A DNA stretch of 64,000 nucleotides from Sphingobacterium sp. SGR-19. GTDB taxonomy: Bacteria; Bacteroidota; Bacteroidia; Sphingobacteriales; Sphingobacteriaceae. Numbering within the stretch: position 1 is the stretch's first letter; each line of letters starts with the position of its first letter. Both the position numbers and the translations under genes were made by a program. The stretch spans positions 346,387 to 410,386 of the forward strand of contig NZ_JAAKGS010000003.1 in the NCBI RefSeq assembly GCF_011043555.1, written 5' to 3'. The notes under the pieces were generated by a model. That model had not been told where the DNA came from and did not search any database. It saw nothing but the letters and a program-made list of their open reading frames with translations. Shown here one piece after another: positions 43,588 through 53,474 of this stretch.

Positions 43588-44688
43588 TTACTTTATTGGC
43601 TGCTCAGCTAAGGGCCAGCCCATGATGGTCGCAATATAGGGGATGATAAACATCGCCATCTTCTGATGTCCCGTGTAACCCGGATGCCACGCCGCTCCCA
43701 TATCAGAATCATCATTTAGTACACCACGCAGGGACGCCGTCGCAAATACATTCGGATCATGTAATAACTCGGGTAAAGCAGCTATGTACTCTCCTACGGG
43801 CCCTTTTACCCTCGGTGTCACACACAATATTTTCACCTCTTTTCCATAGGCAGACCTCAGCCGTTGAATGATCTGGCCATAGGCTGCTATAAACTCCGCC
43901 TTGGACGGGTTAGGCTGTGAGGAGAAATCATTAGAACCCAAGTTGATGACAATCAGATCAGGCCTATATTGATCAAATCCGTAGCGCGTAGACGTATCGC
44001 TGTTCCATGTTCTCAACAGGGCATCTTTCATCGTATACCGTGAACTGGTCAGCGAGTCACCAAAATTCCGGGCAGCTCCCCTGCCCGAATGCGCAATTAA
44101 GGCATAGTCAGCGTCGAAATAACGTGCTAAGATAGCCGCGTAGGTTTTATCGGCATTTTCCGTACCTACGGAAAATGGTTCATCACGATGTGTCCCATCT
44201 GCACCGTAACCTACCGTATGCGAATCGCCGATAAACTCCATAAAGCGATCTTTCTTCGGCACCTGGCCTTTGAAGAACGCTCCGTTAGGCAGCAAAAACC
44301 GATGCAGCGTGGTTCTTCCAAATTCACCTTCGGATCTTTTCTGTACCCGTATGCGGTGCAGTTTGTGCTTTGCCAACCCCTCTACAAGTTGTATCAGCGT
44401 ATCCTGCGAAGCGATATGGATGGTCTTGAACAGCTGATCATCTACAAATACGTTATAGTAACTTTCGCCCGTATCTGAAGCACGGACGGTGCATGCTTCG
44501 CCTGCCAGCATAAACTGGAAATAGGTTCCAACCCAATCAAAGGTAACATCTCCATCCATACTTTCTACCACACGACCGGTATAGCTTATCAGCGTTGAAT
44601 TTGCTGGTATTTCTAGTTTCAGGCTTTGTGCATACGACGTCGAGCTAGCGACTAAAGCCCATATAAGACAACATATTCTTCGAACCAT
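43588..44688 (-). CDS. SGNH/GDSL hydrolase, carbohydrate-esterase-family-2-like
   Basis: The start chosen at 44688 gives a signal peptide (VRRICCLIWALVASSTSYAQ); the frame is open 20 codons further up. An N-terminal beta-sandwich (about 25-140) precedes an SGNH domain with the nucleophile S156 (FIGDSHTVGYG), block III LVVINLGSND-type (IVINLGSNDF) and the catalytic D/H in AAWHPGYTGH. The beta-sandwich plus SGNH layout is that of CE2 acetyl-esterases. It would remove ester groups from the imported or surface glycan. Confidence 0.82.
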   Translation of the reverse strand: MVRRICCLIWALVASSTSYAQSLKLEIPANSTLISYTGRVVESMDGDVTFDWVGTYFQFMLAGEACTVRASDTGESYYNVFVDDQLFKTIHIASQDTLIQLVEGLAKHKLHRIRVQKRSEGEFGRTTLHRFLLPNGAFFKGQVPKKDRFMEFIGDSHTVGYGADGTHRDEPFSVGTENADKTYAAILARYFDADYALIAHSGRGAARNFGDSLTSSRYTMKDALLRTWNSDTSTRYGFDQYRPDLIVINLGSNDFSSQPNPSKAEFIAAYGQIIQRLRSAYGKEVKILCVTPRVKGPVGEYIAALPELLHDPNVFATASLRGVLNDDSDMGAAWHPGYTGHQKMAMFIIPYIATIMGWPLAEQPIK

Positions 44689-44772
44689 ATAATTGCTATT
44701 AATCCTCATCCACGGCACTTTCAGGGACCGCGGATCAGGGGTTATCATCTATTATTTCATGAGAGAACCGTG

Positions 44773-46170
44773 TTAACGGTTGTAACGCATCTGATAAGCC
44801 ATCACGCCAGCTGTTGATTTATCATTCGTAGCCATCGTAGCATAGATCGTCACGGTCTTGCCCGATATATTGACATCAAGGTCACCGTAGCGATTATAGT
44901 TGGTACCACCGTAGGCATCAGACTCAAATAACATAAAGTCGCGGTATCCCACATCGTCCGACACCAATGTCATTTTGGTCGGGTCGGTGATGTCATACAC
45001 CTTGACATGTGTTGCATCCCAAGCAAAGAAACCCTGCGTCAGCATCGCTAGGAACTGGTTACCATCGATAGTAAACACCTCAAAATCAAAGATCTTGTAA
45101 TAATGGTTAGACGTATTCATTCCGAATACATCCATAGTCGGCGTAAATTGCACAAAGCGGCTTCCTTTAGCGCGGTTGGCATCGGCAGCATCATAGTTAT
45201 TATACGTCAGATAGTGATCAGATTCGGCATCTAGCGATTTACGTTGCACCGTAGCAAAAGTCCACGGCGTTGCAGCAGCATAACGGATTACCTGTGGTGT
45301 TGTACTACGCACAACACCATTGTCGAATTCCCAGTAATAAATCTGGTTGTCTACTGCGGGCGCGGTGGCATACACATAGGCTTTACCTGTTTTTAGGTTA
45401 CCAATTACACTAATTTTTCGACCTAGTTCAGCAGGAACGCCAGCACCTGCAACGTAGTTCAAAATTAACTGAGGTGCACTGTCTATATCTTCATAAAAAT
45501 AAAGCATTAGACCGGCGCCATAAATATTATACCGATTCACCACAAAGTGATCGGCATCATCGGCAACTACTTGCATACAGAAGGTTGTCGGAGCCGGAAT
45601 TGTCTTGATCAAAGCCTTCGTATTTGCATCGTACACCCGCACCCCTACCTCTGCTCCGAGAGTACCACCTGCAAAATCGGCAACCAGTATCCGATCCTTT
45701 ACAACTGCCATCCCCGATATATTGGTACGGACGATACCGAGCTGGTCGGCGGTACTGAACCAAAGTTTCTTAAACGTGGTGCGCGGAAGCGTCGGGACCG
45801 CTTTGATCACGAGTTGCTTTACATTGCCATCGCCATCGGTTACACGGATATCCAATGGATTGGTAAAATCCATGATTCCACTAAGAGCAGGTTCGATTCG
45901 GCTATTATGCTCTAAACTTGCTGTTGCTCTTAATTTAGACACATCAACAGGCTCCTCTTCAGTTGTCGGCACATTAACATATATGGTATCTCCATCTTCG
46001 TAGGGCCCAGCTGCGACCGCCGGATACTCGGTCGATTGACCTGGGATAGCTAGAAAAAAGTTGAGTAGCCCTTTGTCGAACCGCGTATCTTTACGCAGTT
46101 CGGCTTTTTGGCAGGCCCCAAATATGGCTATCAGGGCGGCCATAACGGTATATTTGTGATATATTTTCAT
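44773..46170 (-). CDS. DUF5018/DUF4623-type surface lipoprotein
   Basis: This lipoprotein (465 residues from the ATG at 46170; lipobox IAIFGAC) directly follows SusD by 18 bases, the usual place for surface glycan-binding proteins. It has an N-terminal Ig-like DUF5018 region (about 30-130) and a beta-propeller-like C-terminal part with repeats such as GMAVVKDRILVADFAGG. It probably binds the ligand on the cell surface alongside SusD. It has no recognised catalytic residues. Confidence 0.7.
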   Translation of the reverse strand: MKIYHKYTVMAALIAIFGACQKAELRKDTRFDKGLLNFFLAIPGQSTEYPAVAAGPYEDGDTIYVNVPTTEEEPVDVSKLRATASLEHNSRIEPALSGIMDFTNPLDIRVTDGDGNVKQLVIKAVPTLPRTTFKKLWFSTADQLGIVRTNISGMAVVKDRILVADFAGGTLGAEVGVRVYDANTKALIKTIPAPTTFCMQVVADDADHFVVNRYNIYGAGLMLYFYEDIDSAPQLILNYVAGAGVPAELGRKISVIGNLKTGKAYVYATAPAVDNQIYYWEFDNGVVRSTTPQVIRYAAATPWTFATVQRKSLDAESDHYLTYNNYDAADANRAKGSRFVQFTPTMDVFGMNTSNHYYKIFDFEVFTIDGNQFLAMLTQGFFAWDATHVKVYDITDPTKMTLVSDDVGYRDFMLFESDAYGGTNYNRYGDLDVNISGKTVTIYATMATNDKSTAGVMAYQMRYNR

Positions 46171-46188
46171 CTTGTCGATCATTAAAGG

Positions 46189-47781
46189 TTATTTCCACTC
46201 ATCAAATTGCTCGATAATCGGGTTACGTTGCAATTCCGTCAACGGAATCGGAAAGCGATTATATTTTTCTGGGTACACACGTGTCCTGCCGTTGTCTACA
46301 TCCACCAGTTCGTACATAAATTTCGGCACATCGTTTACCATCGTACGAATAGGTTTAACCCCTTCGATTTTCTTTCCGTTCAACTCGGTAGTTGCTAGGT
46401 TCCAACGACGAAGATCCCAGAAGCGATGACCTTCGAAAGCCAGTTCGACCATACGTTCCCGACGAATCAGGTTTAACAGGTTTCCTTTGTTCGTCGCCGT
46501 TAGATCCTTAGTAAAACCAGCACGTCTCCGCACCTGGTTGAGGGCTTCCAAGCCGTCGGTAAGCCGATCTTGCTCCGCTAGAGCTTCTGCATAGATGAGC
46601 AACGCTTCCGCATACCGCATAAAGTAAAACGTAAGTTCGCCCCTACCGAGATCCGTAAGTTCTTCATCAAAGAGTTTACGCATATAGTAACCTGTGGAGG
46701 TGGTACCACCACCTACGGCGTATCCGTCTTTGCCGTCTACGAAAGTTTCAATGACCCGCCCCTTCCATGGCGCACCATTATACAGGATCGAGGCATAAAA
46801 TCGTGGCTCACGTCCTTCATACGGACTTGCAGCATGCGCTGGATTAGACCAATTGAAGTCCGTTCCATCAGCCATTTGGTACTGCCGAACCAGATTATCC
46901 GTTGGGCTTATCTGCGCGTATCCACCGTCTAAGGTTGGTGCGAAAAAATAATCAAACGAGTACGTGAAATTTGGCGACTGGAAACCGAATTCGAGGATAC
47001 TTTCCTTGTTTTCTAGTCCTTCGCTTCTGCGTTGATTAAATAAAGCCGCATAATCTGGATGCAAGTCGTACAATTGCAAATCCTTTAATGCTTCGACCGC
47101 GTCCGAAGATGCTTTCCAGCGCTTTGCATACAGCATGGCCCGCGCTTTTAGACCAAGGGCCGCTCCTTTCGTGAGCTTTCCCTTTTTTGCTGCCGGCACC
47201 GTAGGGGGTAACTGATCTGCTGCCTTGTCTAAATCGGCCGCGATAAAATCCCAGACTTCTTCGGGCGTGCTACGTGCTTTTGGTTCGCCATCATTCAACC
47301 CTTTGTACAGGATGATGCTCGCGCCATAACGCTTAGCTAGTTCAAAGTAGACGTAAGCCCTGAAGAACAGCACTTCGCCCTCAGCGATACGTTGGTATGT
47401 CTCTGGTAATTGGCCGCCTCGGGTGTACAAGCCGTCTAGAAATTCATTACAGTCTCTGATCCATCGGTAACCCCAGCTCCAGTTGTCTAGCAAATTAGCC
47501 CCCGGCGTAATCAACGAAACCCCCAAAATCTGCAGATTCGTTTCATGGGTAGGCGTATTCCGCTTAAGAACATCCGAATAAGCATCCTGATTCACTTGAT
47601 TGGTGTAGTACAACTGCCCAATGAGGGGATAGAATTTATTTAAGGACAATTCTACGTTCGATTCACTGCTCCACGCCACCTCTTCGGTATAGACATCTGT
47701 CAACTCAGGTTCGATAGAGCAGCTTGTGATGGTTAGCACGGTAGCTAATGACAGCGCGCTATAAATATATTTAAATGTCAT
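46189..47781 (-). CDS. RagB/SusD-family outer-membrane lipoprotein
   Basis: This 530-residue SusD homologue has the lipobox ATVLTITSC, the helical DNWSWGYRWIRDCNEFLDGL region, TPR-like FRAYVYFELAKRYG, and the C-terminal LIRRERMVELAFEGHRFWDLRRW signature. It pairs with the SusC gene 10 bases upstream. It binds the glycan at the surface and closes over the transporter. Confidence 0.95.
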   Translation of the reverse strand: MTFKYIYSALSLATVLTITSCSIEPELTDVYTEEVAWSSESNVELSLNKFYPLIGQLYYTNQVNQDAYSDVLKRNTPTHETNLQILGVSLITPGANLLDNWSWGYRWIRDCNEFLDGLYTRGGQLPETYQRIAEGEVLFFRAYVYFELAKRYGASIILYKGLNDGEPKARSTPEEVWDFIAADLDKAADQLPPTVPAAKKGKLTKGAALGLKARAMLYAKRWKASSDAVEALKDLQLYDLHPDYAALFNQRRSEGLENKESILEFGFQSPNFTYSFDYFFAPTLDGGYAQISPTDNLVRQYQMADGTDFNWSNPAHAASPYEGREPRFYASILYNGAPWKGRVIETFVDGKDGYAVGGGTTSTGYYMRKLFDEELTDLGRGELTFYFMRYAEALLIYAEALAEQDRLTDGLEALNQVRRRAGFTKDLTATNKGNLLNLIRRERMVELAFEGHRFWDLRRWNLATTELNGKKIEGVKPIRTMVNDVPKFMYELVDVDNGRTRVYPEKYNRFPIPLTELQRNPIIEQFDEWK

Positions 47782-47791
47782 CGTACTAAAA

Positions 47792-50700
47792 TTAAAAGGT
47801 TAAGGATACGCCAAATTCATAAATACGTTGCTGAGGGTAGTATCCCTGGTTTACGCTCGGCATTTCGGGATCTAAATAATCTAGGTTACTCCATGTAAAT
47901 AGGTTGCTACCGGAAGCAAATAACCGTAATTCCTGAATGTTGGCCTTTTGCATCCATGCGCTCGGTAGCGTATATCCCAGCTGCGCTGTTTTCAATCGCA
48001 CATAAGAGCCATCTTTTATCCAAAAGGACGAAAACTTACCACCACTCTGAGCCGACTGCGTACTCAGGCGCGGATAGGTTGCGTTCGGATTTTCCGGAGT
48101 CCAGGCATTTTCGACCAAATATTTAGGGGAATTGCCGTCTTGGTAAAAAGGCATTGTATAGAATGTGTTGTCGTAAATGCCCGAGCTGGTATACAACCCA
48201 GATAAGGCCACATCGGATAAGGCCGCTCCCTGAAAGAAAGCGTTAAAATCAAAACCCTTATACGATCCTCCCAAATTAAGCCCGAACATCATCTCGGGTA
48301 GATCATTTCGTCCTATAACGGTCCAGTCCTGATCAAAAGTGATTCGACCATCGCCATTTAAGTCCTTCAGACGGATCTCGCCGACCCGGGTAGGACCAAA
48401 TAAGGCGCTGCTATTAATTTCTTCATCTGACTGGAAGAAGCCGTCCGCTTCGAAACCGTATTTTAAACCGATCGGTCTGCCTGTCCGTCTTAACTGATCG
48501 GGCACATTCGCATCTTCTGTGGTCTCAATAACCTTGTTTTTTGCCAAGCTGACATTTCCACGGATATTATATGTAAATTCGTTAATGGTATTGCGGTGGG
48601 ATAAGATGAGTTCAAATCCACGGCTATCTACGATTCCAGAATTCACGTAACTAGGAAAATAGCCACCAAATGAAGGTGGGTTTAAGTTACTTTGTCCCTG
48701 CAAGATATCCTTCGTTACACGGTAAAAAACATCAGCCTCGACGCCCAGTAAGCCGTTCCAAAGCGTAGCTTCCAAACCACCATTATACGTCATCGTCGTT
48801 TCCCATCGGATATCCGGATTTGGGACAGTCGTTATATTTAGTGGTTTCCCCGGATTATTTCCGATCAACACCACCGGATTTGCACCAGGTGTCAATGTCC
48901 GAAGATATTGATAGTCAGGTATCCTATCATTACCGAGTTTACCCACGGAGGCCCGTAGCTTCAGGTCGCTTACGAAATCGACGGACTCCCGGAAAAAAGG
49001 TTCGTTGGAAATCCGCCAGCCCGCTGAAACTGCAGGAAACCAGTCCCAGCGCGTATCTGCCGGAAGTAGAGGCGACCCATCATATCGGCCAAGTACTTCT
49101 AGTAGATACTTGTCTGCATAGTCATAATTAAAGCGAAATGAATAGCCTGCGCGGCTAAACATGCCGTGACTACCCTTTACTAAGTCGTCGATCACTTCAT
49201 CGCCCCAGTTCAGGTCCATAATATCCGTGATAGGGTAACCTCTCCGACCGCCAGACATAGAACTGTTGTCTTGTCGTAGGTATTCGTACAATAACAATGC
49301 ATTTACCGAATGTTCACCAAATTTATTATCATAACGTATAGAGGTTTGTATGGTCTTTTGCCAAGAATCGTTAAACCACTGGTTCAGGTTAGCAATCCCG
49401 CCCGAAGCATGACGAGCCCAGCCCAACGCATATTGCTTTGTCGAATTATTATACACATCGAGCTGATAAGGCAGTAAATACGCTTTGCGTACTGTGTAGC
49501 CCTTATCGAAACCACCGTTCGCCATTAGACGAAGTCCCGAAACACCCGGCACTTCATATTCTAACGATAAATTGCTTTGCAGACGATTGGAGCGAGAAAC
49601 ATTTTCACCAGACAAATCCCTCGCTGCCAGCGGATTTTGGTTGCCGTTACCGGGATTTAAACTGCCTATCGGCACGCCATCTGCATTATAGGCGGGGAGA
49701 AAAGGATAAGACATCATGGCCTGTGCAAATACCGAAGCATAGCTATTTCCCAATCCGGCGGAGAGCCCTGGTTCCTTACGCACGTCGTCTCTATAGGAGA
49801 CATTGAGTGTAAGTTTTAAATTATCCAATACATCCGCATCCAAGTTGACCCGACCATTATAGCGGTCGTACGAAGTACGATCAATAATACCTTCCTGATT
49901 ATAGCCCCCTACCGATACAAAATACTTGTATCGGTCGCTTCCGCCATTCAGTGTCAGATTGTTAGTCAGTGTCGGCGCACTGCTTTTAAACAACATATCA
50001 AACCAGTTGGTATTTCCGAATACGCCTTCCGGATCGCCGTTTGTGATGCGCTCGATTTCCTCGGGCGTAAAGCGCCGTCCGGTCTCCGCTATACCGTCCA
50101 TCTCCTGTGCTTTGTTGTAATATCGCGCATATTCAGCACCATTTAAGAACCGTGGAAAAGAAGTGTTGGTACTGAGTGCGTAAGACCCGTTGTAACTGAT
50201 CGTCGGCTTTTGTGATTTTCCCCTCTTGGTGGTCACCAATATTACACCGTTGGCACCTCTTACCCCATAGATCGCTGCTGATGCGTCCTTCAGTATGGAA
50301 ATCGATTCCACCTCATTCGGGTTAATCTGCGGGAAGTCCCGTTCGATTCCGTCCACGATGATTAAAGGACTGCTATTCCCTAACGTATTGTACCCTCTAA
50401 CCAATAAGGAGGCACCATCCGAACCGGGTTGTCCGCTCGTCTGCCGTGTCACTAATCCGGGAAGCCGGCCTTGTAACATCGATGAAAGATTTGCTGTGGG
50501 CGCCTTGGTCAGTTCGTCGCCACTTATTTGGGCTATGGCACCCGTGACACTGGATTTTTTCATTTGTCCGAATCCCACTACAACAACTTCATCCAAAACA
50601 GCATCACTCTTTGTGAGGTAGATCGCAATCGGACCAGAAGGGATTGAAAGTGTGGTGTCCTTTGCTTGATAGCCGATCGCAGAAACATAGAGACGGGCTT

Positions 50701-50923
50701 TACTGCCCTCGGCCGCCAGGGAAAAATGCCCGTCTTGATCGGTCGTTGTAATATGCTGCTGTTTGGCCAGCCTTACCGTCGCACCCGGTACTGGCTGCTG
50801 ATTGGCCACGCTGCGCACGATACCCGATAACGCGGACTGCTGTGCATAAGATCCCGTGATCACACCAGTGAGCAGGCATCCTACAAGGATACATCTCGAT
50901 AACAAATCATATCGATCACGCAT
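47792..50923 (-). CDS. SusC/RagA-family TonB-linked outer-membrane transporter
   Basis: The start at 50923 gives a clean signal peptide (RDRYDLLSRCILVGCLLTGV...AQ); an ATG at 50959 would add 12 residues. Then come a carboxypeptidase-regulatory-like domain, LDEVVVVGFGQMKKSSVTGA, the plug (SSMLQGRLPGLVTRQTSGQPG, SILKDASAAIYGVRGANGVI) and a full barrel. It imports oligosaccharides with SusD. It is the central gene of the operon, preceded by a 86-base gap from a DUF4434 gene that may hold a secondary promoter. Confidence 0.95.
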   Translation of the reverse strand: MRDRYDLLSRCILVGCLLTGVITGSYAQQSALSGIVRSVANQQPVPGATVRLAKQQHITTTDQDGHFSLAAEGSKARLYVSAIGYQAKDTTLSIPSGPIAIYLTKSDAVLDEVVVVGFGQMKKSSVTGAIAQISGDELTKAPTANLSSMLQGRLPGLVTRQTSGQPGSDGASLLVRGYNTLGNSSPLIIVDGIERDFPQINPNEVESISILKDASAAIYGVRGANGVILVTTKRGKSQKPTISYNGSYALSTNTSFPRFLNGAEYARYYNKAQEMDGIAETGRRFTPEEIERITNGDPEGVFGNTNWFDMLFKSSAPTLTNNLTLNGGSDRYKYFVSVGGYNQEGIIDRTSYDRYNGRVNLDADVLDNLKLTLNVSYRDDVRKEPGLSAGLGNSYASVFAQAMMSYPFLPAYNADGVPIGSLNPGNGNQNPLAARDLSGENVSRSNRLQSNLSLEYEVPGVSGLRLMANGGFDKGYTVRKAYLLPYQLDVYNNSTKQYALGWARHASGGIANLNQWFNDSWQKTIQTSIRYDNKFGEHSVNALLLYEYLRQDNSSMSGGRRGYPITDIMDLNWGDEVIDDLVKGSHGMFSRAGYSFRFNYDYADKYLLEVLGRYDGSPLLPADTRWDWFPAVSAGWRISNEPFFRESVDFVSDLKLRASVGKLGNDRIPDYQYLRTLTPGANPVVLIGNNPGKPLNITTVPNPDIRWETTMTYNGGLEATLWNGLLGVEADVFYRVTKDILQGQSNLNPPSFGGYFPSYVNSGIVDSRGFELILSHRNTINEFTYNIRGNVSLAKNKVIETTEDANVPDQLRRTGRPIGLKYGFEADGFFQSDEEINSSALFGPTRVGEIRLKDLNGDGRITFDQDWTVIGRNDLPEMMFGLNLGGSYKGFDFNAFFQGAALSDVALSGLYTSSGIYDNTFYTMPFYQDGNSPKYLVENAWTPENPNATYPRLSTQSAQSGGKFSSFWIKDGSYVRLKTAQLGYTLPSAWMQKANIQELRLFASGSNLFTWSNLDYLDPEMPSVNQGYYPQQRIYEFGVSLTF

Positions 50924-51009
50924 ACCCTTTTCTTTTAGCTGTTGATTTACTCGAATCATAAAAGTTAATGGTTAATTGTTTCTAAATTCATATCTATATA
51001 TTTATAATA

Positions 51010-52416
51010 TCATTGACGCTTTTGCATATGAGTTACCTTTTTAAGGTAGCGCTGATAATCCCGAAAAAGATCCAGTGTTCTTTTTTCGCCTACGCGAATC
51101 GACATCTTCGGATCGTTAAATACGCCAGGGAACTGGTAGCATAATATCTTTTCGAAATTCTCAAATAAGTTAAGGTCCCGGATAATCTCATCCATAGGCC
51201 TCGGATACAACGATTGATCCTCATTGAACAGAAAAGTCTCTAGGTCGAACCACAAATGTGCCCCTTGTGCGTCGCACAACGACTGGAGCAGATCGGCCGA
51301 TTCCTTCCCCGTTAAATCCCCTTCTGGCATGCGTGCAAATCCAAACGGACAGAGAATATCCAGATTTTGCAGTAAAGCTGGATAGGTATCGACACCTAAA
51401 GGCACCTGCATGCTGTTTGTCGCCAACATAACGGGCTTTGCAGGGGCTATATCATTACAATACGCTTTAAATTCACGAAAGAAATCGACAATTTCCTTCT
51501 TGCGCTGCATCCGCATTGCATCAGTCTTTTCCCAGTTATCTAAATTTCCACCACTCTCTTCCGAAACATAAAAACCGTAAAACGATGGATGGTGACCATA
51601 TTTGTCCCAGAGCTCTTTTGCCACTTTCTTGTGCCATTCGAGCGATTCGCTCGTAAAGTCAAACCAGGCAAACATCCCCACTCCTACGAACACATGCATA
51701 TTCAGCTCGTCCGCTTCAGACAAGATTGCTTCCACCGGGTCGTGCGCAACAATAGGCACGCGTTCTTTATAGAGTTCCGAAGGATAAAAGGCCTTTCCCT
51801 GATAATTTTCGACCGTCGTTTGGTGTTTACCGACATATTCTTCGTTTCGGAATACTTCTTGGATTACGACGATATCCATTTTCAACTTATGCATCCCGCG
51901 CACCATTTCCTTCCATTGCTCATCGGTCATTTTTTTAATGTCGGTATTCCAGTGTTTGCCTTCGGTTTCACTCCAGTGGTATATACCTGCCCAAGCCCCA
52001 TCGATTAAGCGGGTAGAACGGATGTCAGATTCGATCACCTCGATTTCCTTTATCTCGCGATGCGTTTTGCCGCCTTCCTTAACCAGCAGAATGATCTTAT
52101 TCTTTCCGATCAGGTTATGCGTAGGTAACACATGCTTAATCTCGTAGGCTTGGCCGGGTGCAACCAGCTTTTTCGAATAGTGCAATAGATTATCAGCGTG
52201 CTCTGCATGTAAATAAACAGACAGTTCGATCTGTTTTAACTGCGCATCCTCGTTCTTCAAGCCGGCACGGATATCAAGATCCACTTTGTTCGTGATTGTT
52301 GTCGGTGGGATCAGCGTCAATGTAATGCCGTCTTTGGCCATTAATGCGAATGGAAAGATAGCCCATAACATTCCGACCAATACACTTAATTTTTTCATCA
52401 TATTTGGTTTCTTCAT
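51010..52416 (-). CDS. DUF4434 protein with N-terminal Ig-like domain, exported
   Basis: The 468-residue protein has a signal peptide (LSVLVGMLWAIFPFALMA), an N-terminal beta domain (about 30-130) and a DUF4434 barrel (about 135-450: GAWAGIYHWSETEGKHW, MHVFVGVGMFAWFDF, FYGFYVSEESGG, PVMLATNS). The glycine-rich FYGFYVSEESGG strand carries the likely acidic active-site residue. It is the second of three DUF4434 proteins. It starts 2 bases after... and ends before SusC, and shares the operon. Confidence 0.8.
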   Translation of the reverse strand: MKKPNMMKKLSVLVGMLWAIFPFALMAKDGITLTLIPPTTITNKVDLDIRAGLKNEDAQLKQIELSVYLHAEHADNLLHYSKKLVAPGQAYEIKHVLPTHNLIGKNKIILLVKEGGKTHREIKEIEVIESDIRSTRLIDGAWAGIYHWSETEGKHWNTDIKKMTDEQWKEMVRGMHKLKMDIVVIQEVFRNEEYVGKHQTTVENYQGKAFYPSELYKERVPIVAHDPVEAILSEADELNMHVFVGVGMFAWFDFTSESLEWHKKVAKELWDKYGHHPSFYGFYVSEESGGNLDNWEKTDAMRMQRKKEIVDFFREFKAYCNDIAPAKPVMLATNSMQVPLGVDTYPALLQNLDILCPFGFARMPEGDLTGKESADLLQSLCDAQGAHLWFDLETFLFNEDQSLYPRPMDEIIRDLNLFENFEKILCYQFPGVFNDPKMSIRVGEKRTLDLFRDYQRYLKKVTHMQKRQ

Positions 52417-52418
52417 TT

Positions 52419-53474
52419 CTATTTTTTCTTTTTAATTATTTCGAGTAAAAGTTCCGGCTCGTCTGTCGTGATTCGGTCTACACCACTTTGTAGAAAAGTG
52501 CAGAGGGCAGCTTCTTTGTTTACCGTCCATACATTGGTGGTCAACCCCCTACTTTTCGCTTTTGCAAGCAGTTGCGGATCGGCTTCGTACTTATAAAAAT
52601 CATAGTCTAGTCCGGTTATTCCATCGGCTTTCAACTCATCGACTGTCTTGTTTCCCATTAAATATGCCGTCTTTGCTGTCTGATCTTGCGCTTTTATCCG
52701 CTTCAGAACGTTGTAGTCAAAGCTGATGTACTCGATGTAGGCCTGAGCTTTGAGACGATGTACGATCGATAGCACGGAGTCGACCAATTCTGTATTTCTT
52801 CCAGTAGGAGAGGGCTTAATCTCCAAGATCATCTTTGTCTTATTTTGCTTTTTTGCCATAGTGATGAAATCTGTCAGCGCCGGTACAGGATCCCCGCCCG
52901 CTAATGTCGATGCGTAGAGTTCCTTTGCGCTAGACTCCTCAACAGATAGCCCTCCTATATGTGGGTCGTGCGATAATACGACGACTTTGTCTTTTGACAG
53001 CCATACATCAAACTCCGAAGCTTCGCATCCCAATTCTACCGCATGTTGGAACGACCGGACAGAATTTTGCATCACGCCGACCTTACGCCATGCACCTCGA
53101 TGTGCCACCACTTTGTTACGGATGAATTCGTCCTTCACCAATTCCATCTGATAGTACTGCTTACCGACTGCTACAGTAATTCCGTAAGCGTGGGTACCCA
53201 CGTCTCGTACCGCCTTTCGCTTTCGCAAAGAAATCGTCCCATCTTTATCGATGCGGAACAACCGCGCGGTATCAGACACTAGCGTAATTCGGCCTCTATC
53301 GGCATGGCCAAATAGCACAGTGCCGATTGTAGCACCCTTTTTATTTAGGGGAATCAGGTAGCTATCCATTGTTGCTCGAGGCTTCACAGCAGGTTGCGCT
53401 AGCACCGAGGCACATAGCAAGAACCCGATCGCCAGCATGCCCCCTATTTTTTTATCGTTTCTTATGTTGTACAT
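52419..53474 (-). CDS. Glycerophosphodiester phosphodiesterase-family protein, exported
   Basis: From the ATG at 53474 (20-odd bases overlap with the previous gene) the protein has a signal peptide (KKIGGMLAIGFLLCASVLAQ), a cadherin-like N-terminal part and a GDPD domain with HRGAW, ASEFDVWLSKD and LSHDPH, all metal and catalytic residues in place. GDPD enzymes cleave glycerophosphodiesters to glycerol-3-phosphate and an alcohol. A secreted one in a glycan operon suggests a phosphodiester-containing substrate. Confidence 0.85.
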   Translation of the reverse strand: MYNIRNDKKIGGMLAIGFLLCASVLAQPAVKPRATMDSYLIPLNKKGATIGTVLFGHADRGRITLVSDTARLFRIDKDGTISLRKRKAVRDVGTHAYGITVAVGKQYYQMELVKDEFIRNKVVAHRGAWRKVGVMQNSVRSFQHAVELGCEASEFDVWLSKDKVVVLSHDPHIGGLSVEESSAKELYASTLAGGDPVPALTDFITMAKKQNKTKMILEIKPSPTGRNTELVDSVLSIVHRLKAQAYIEYISFDYNVLKRIKAQDQTAKTAYLMGNKTVDELKADGITGLDYDFYKYEADPQLLAKAKSRGLTTNVWTVNKEAALCTFLQSGVDRITTDEPELLLEIIKKKK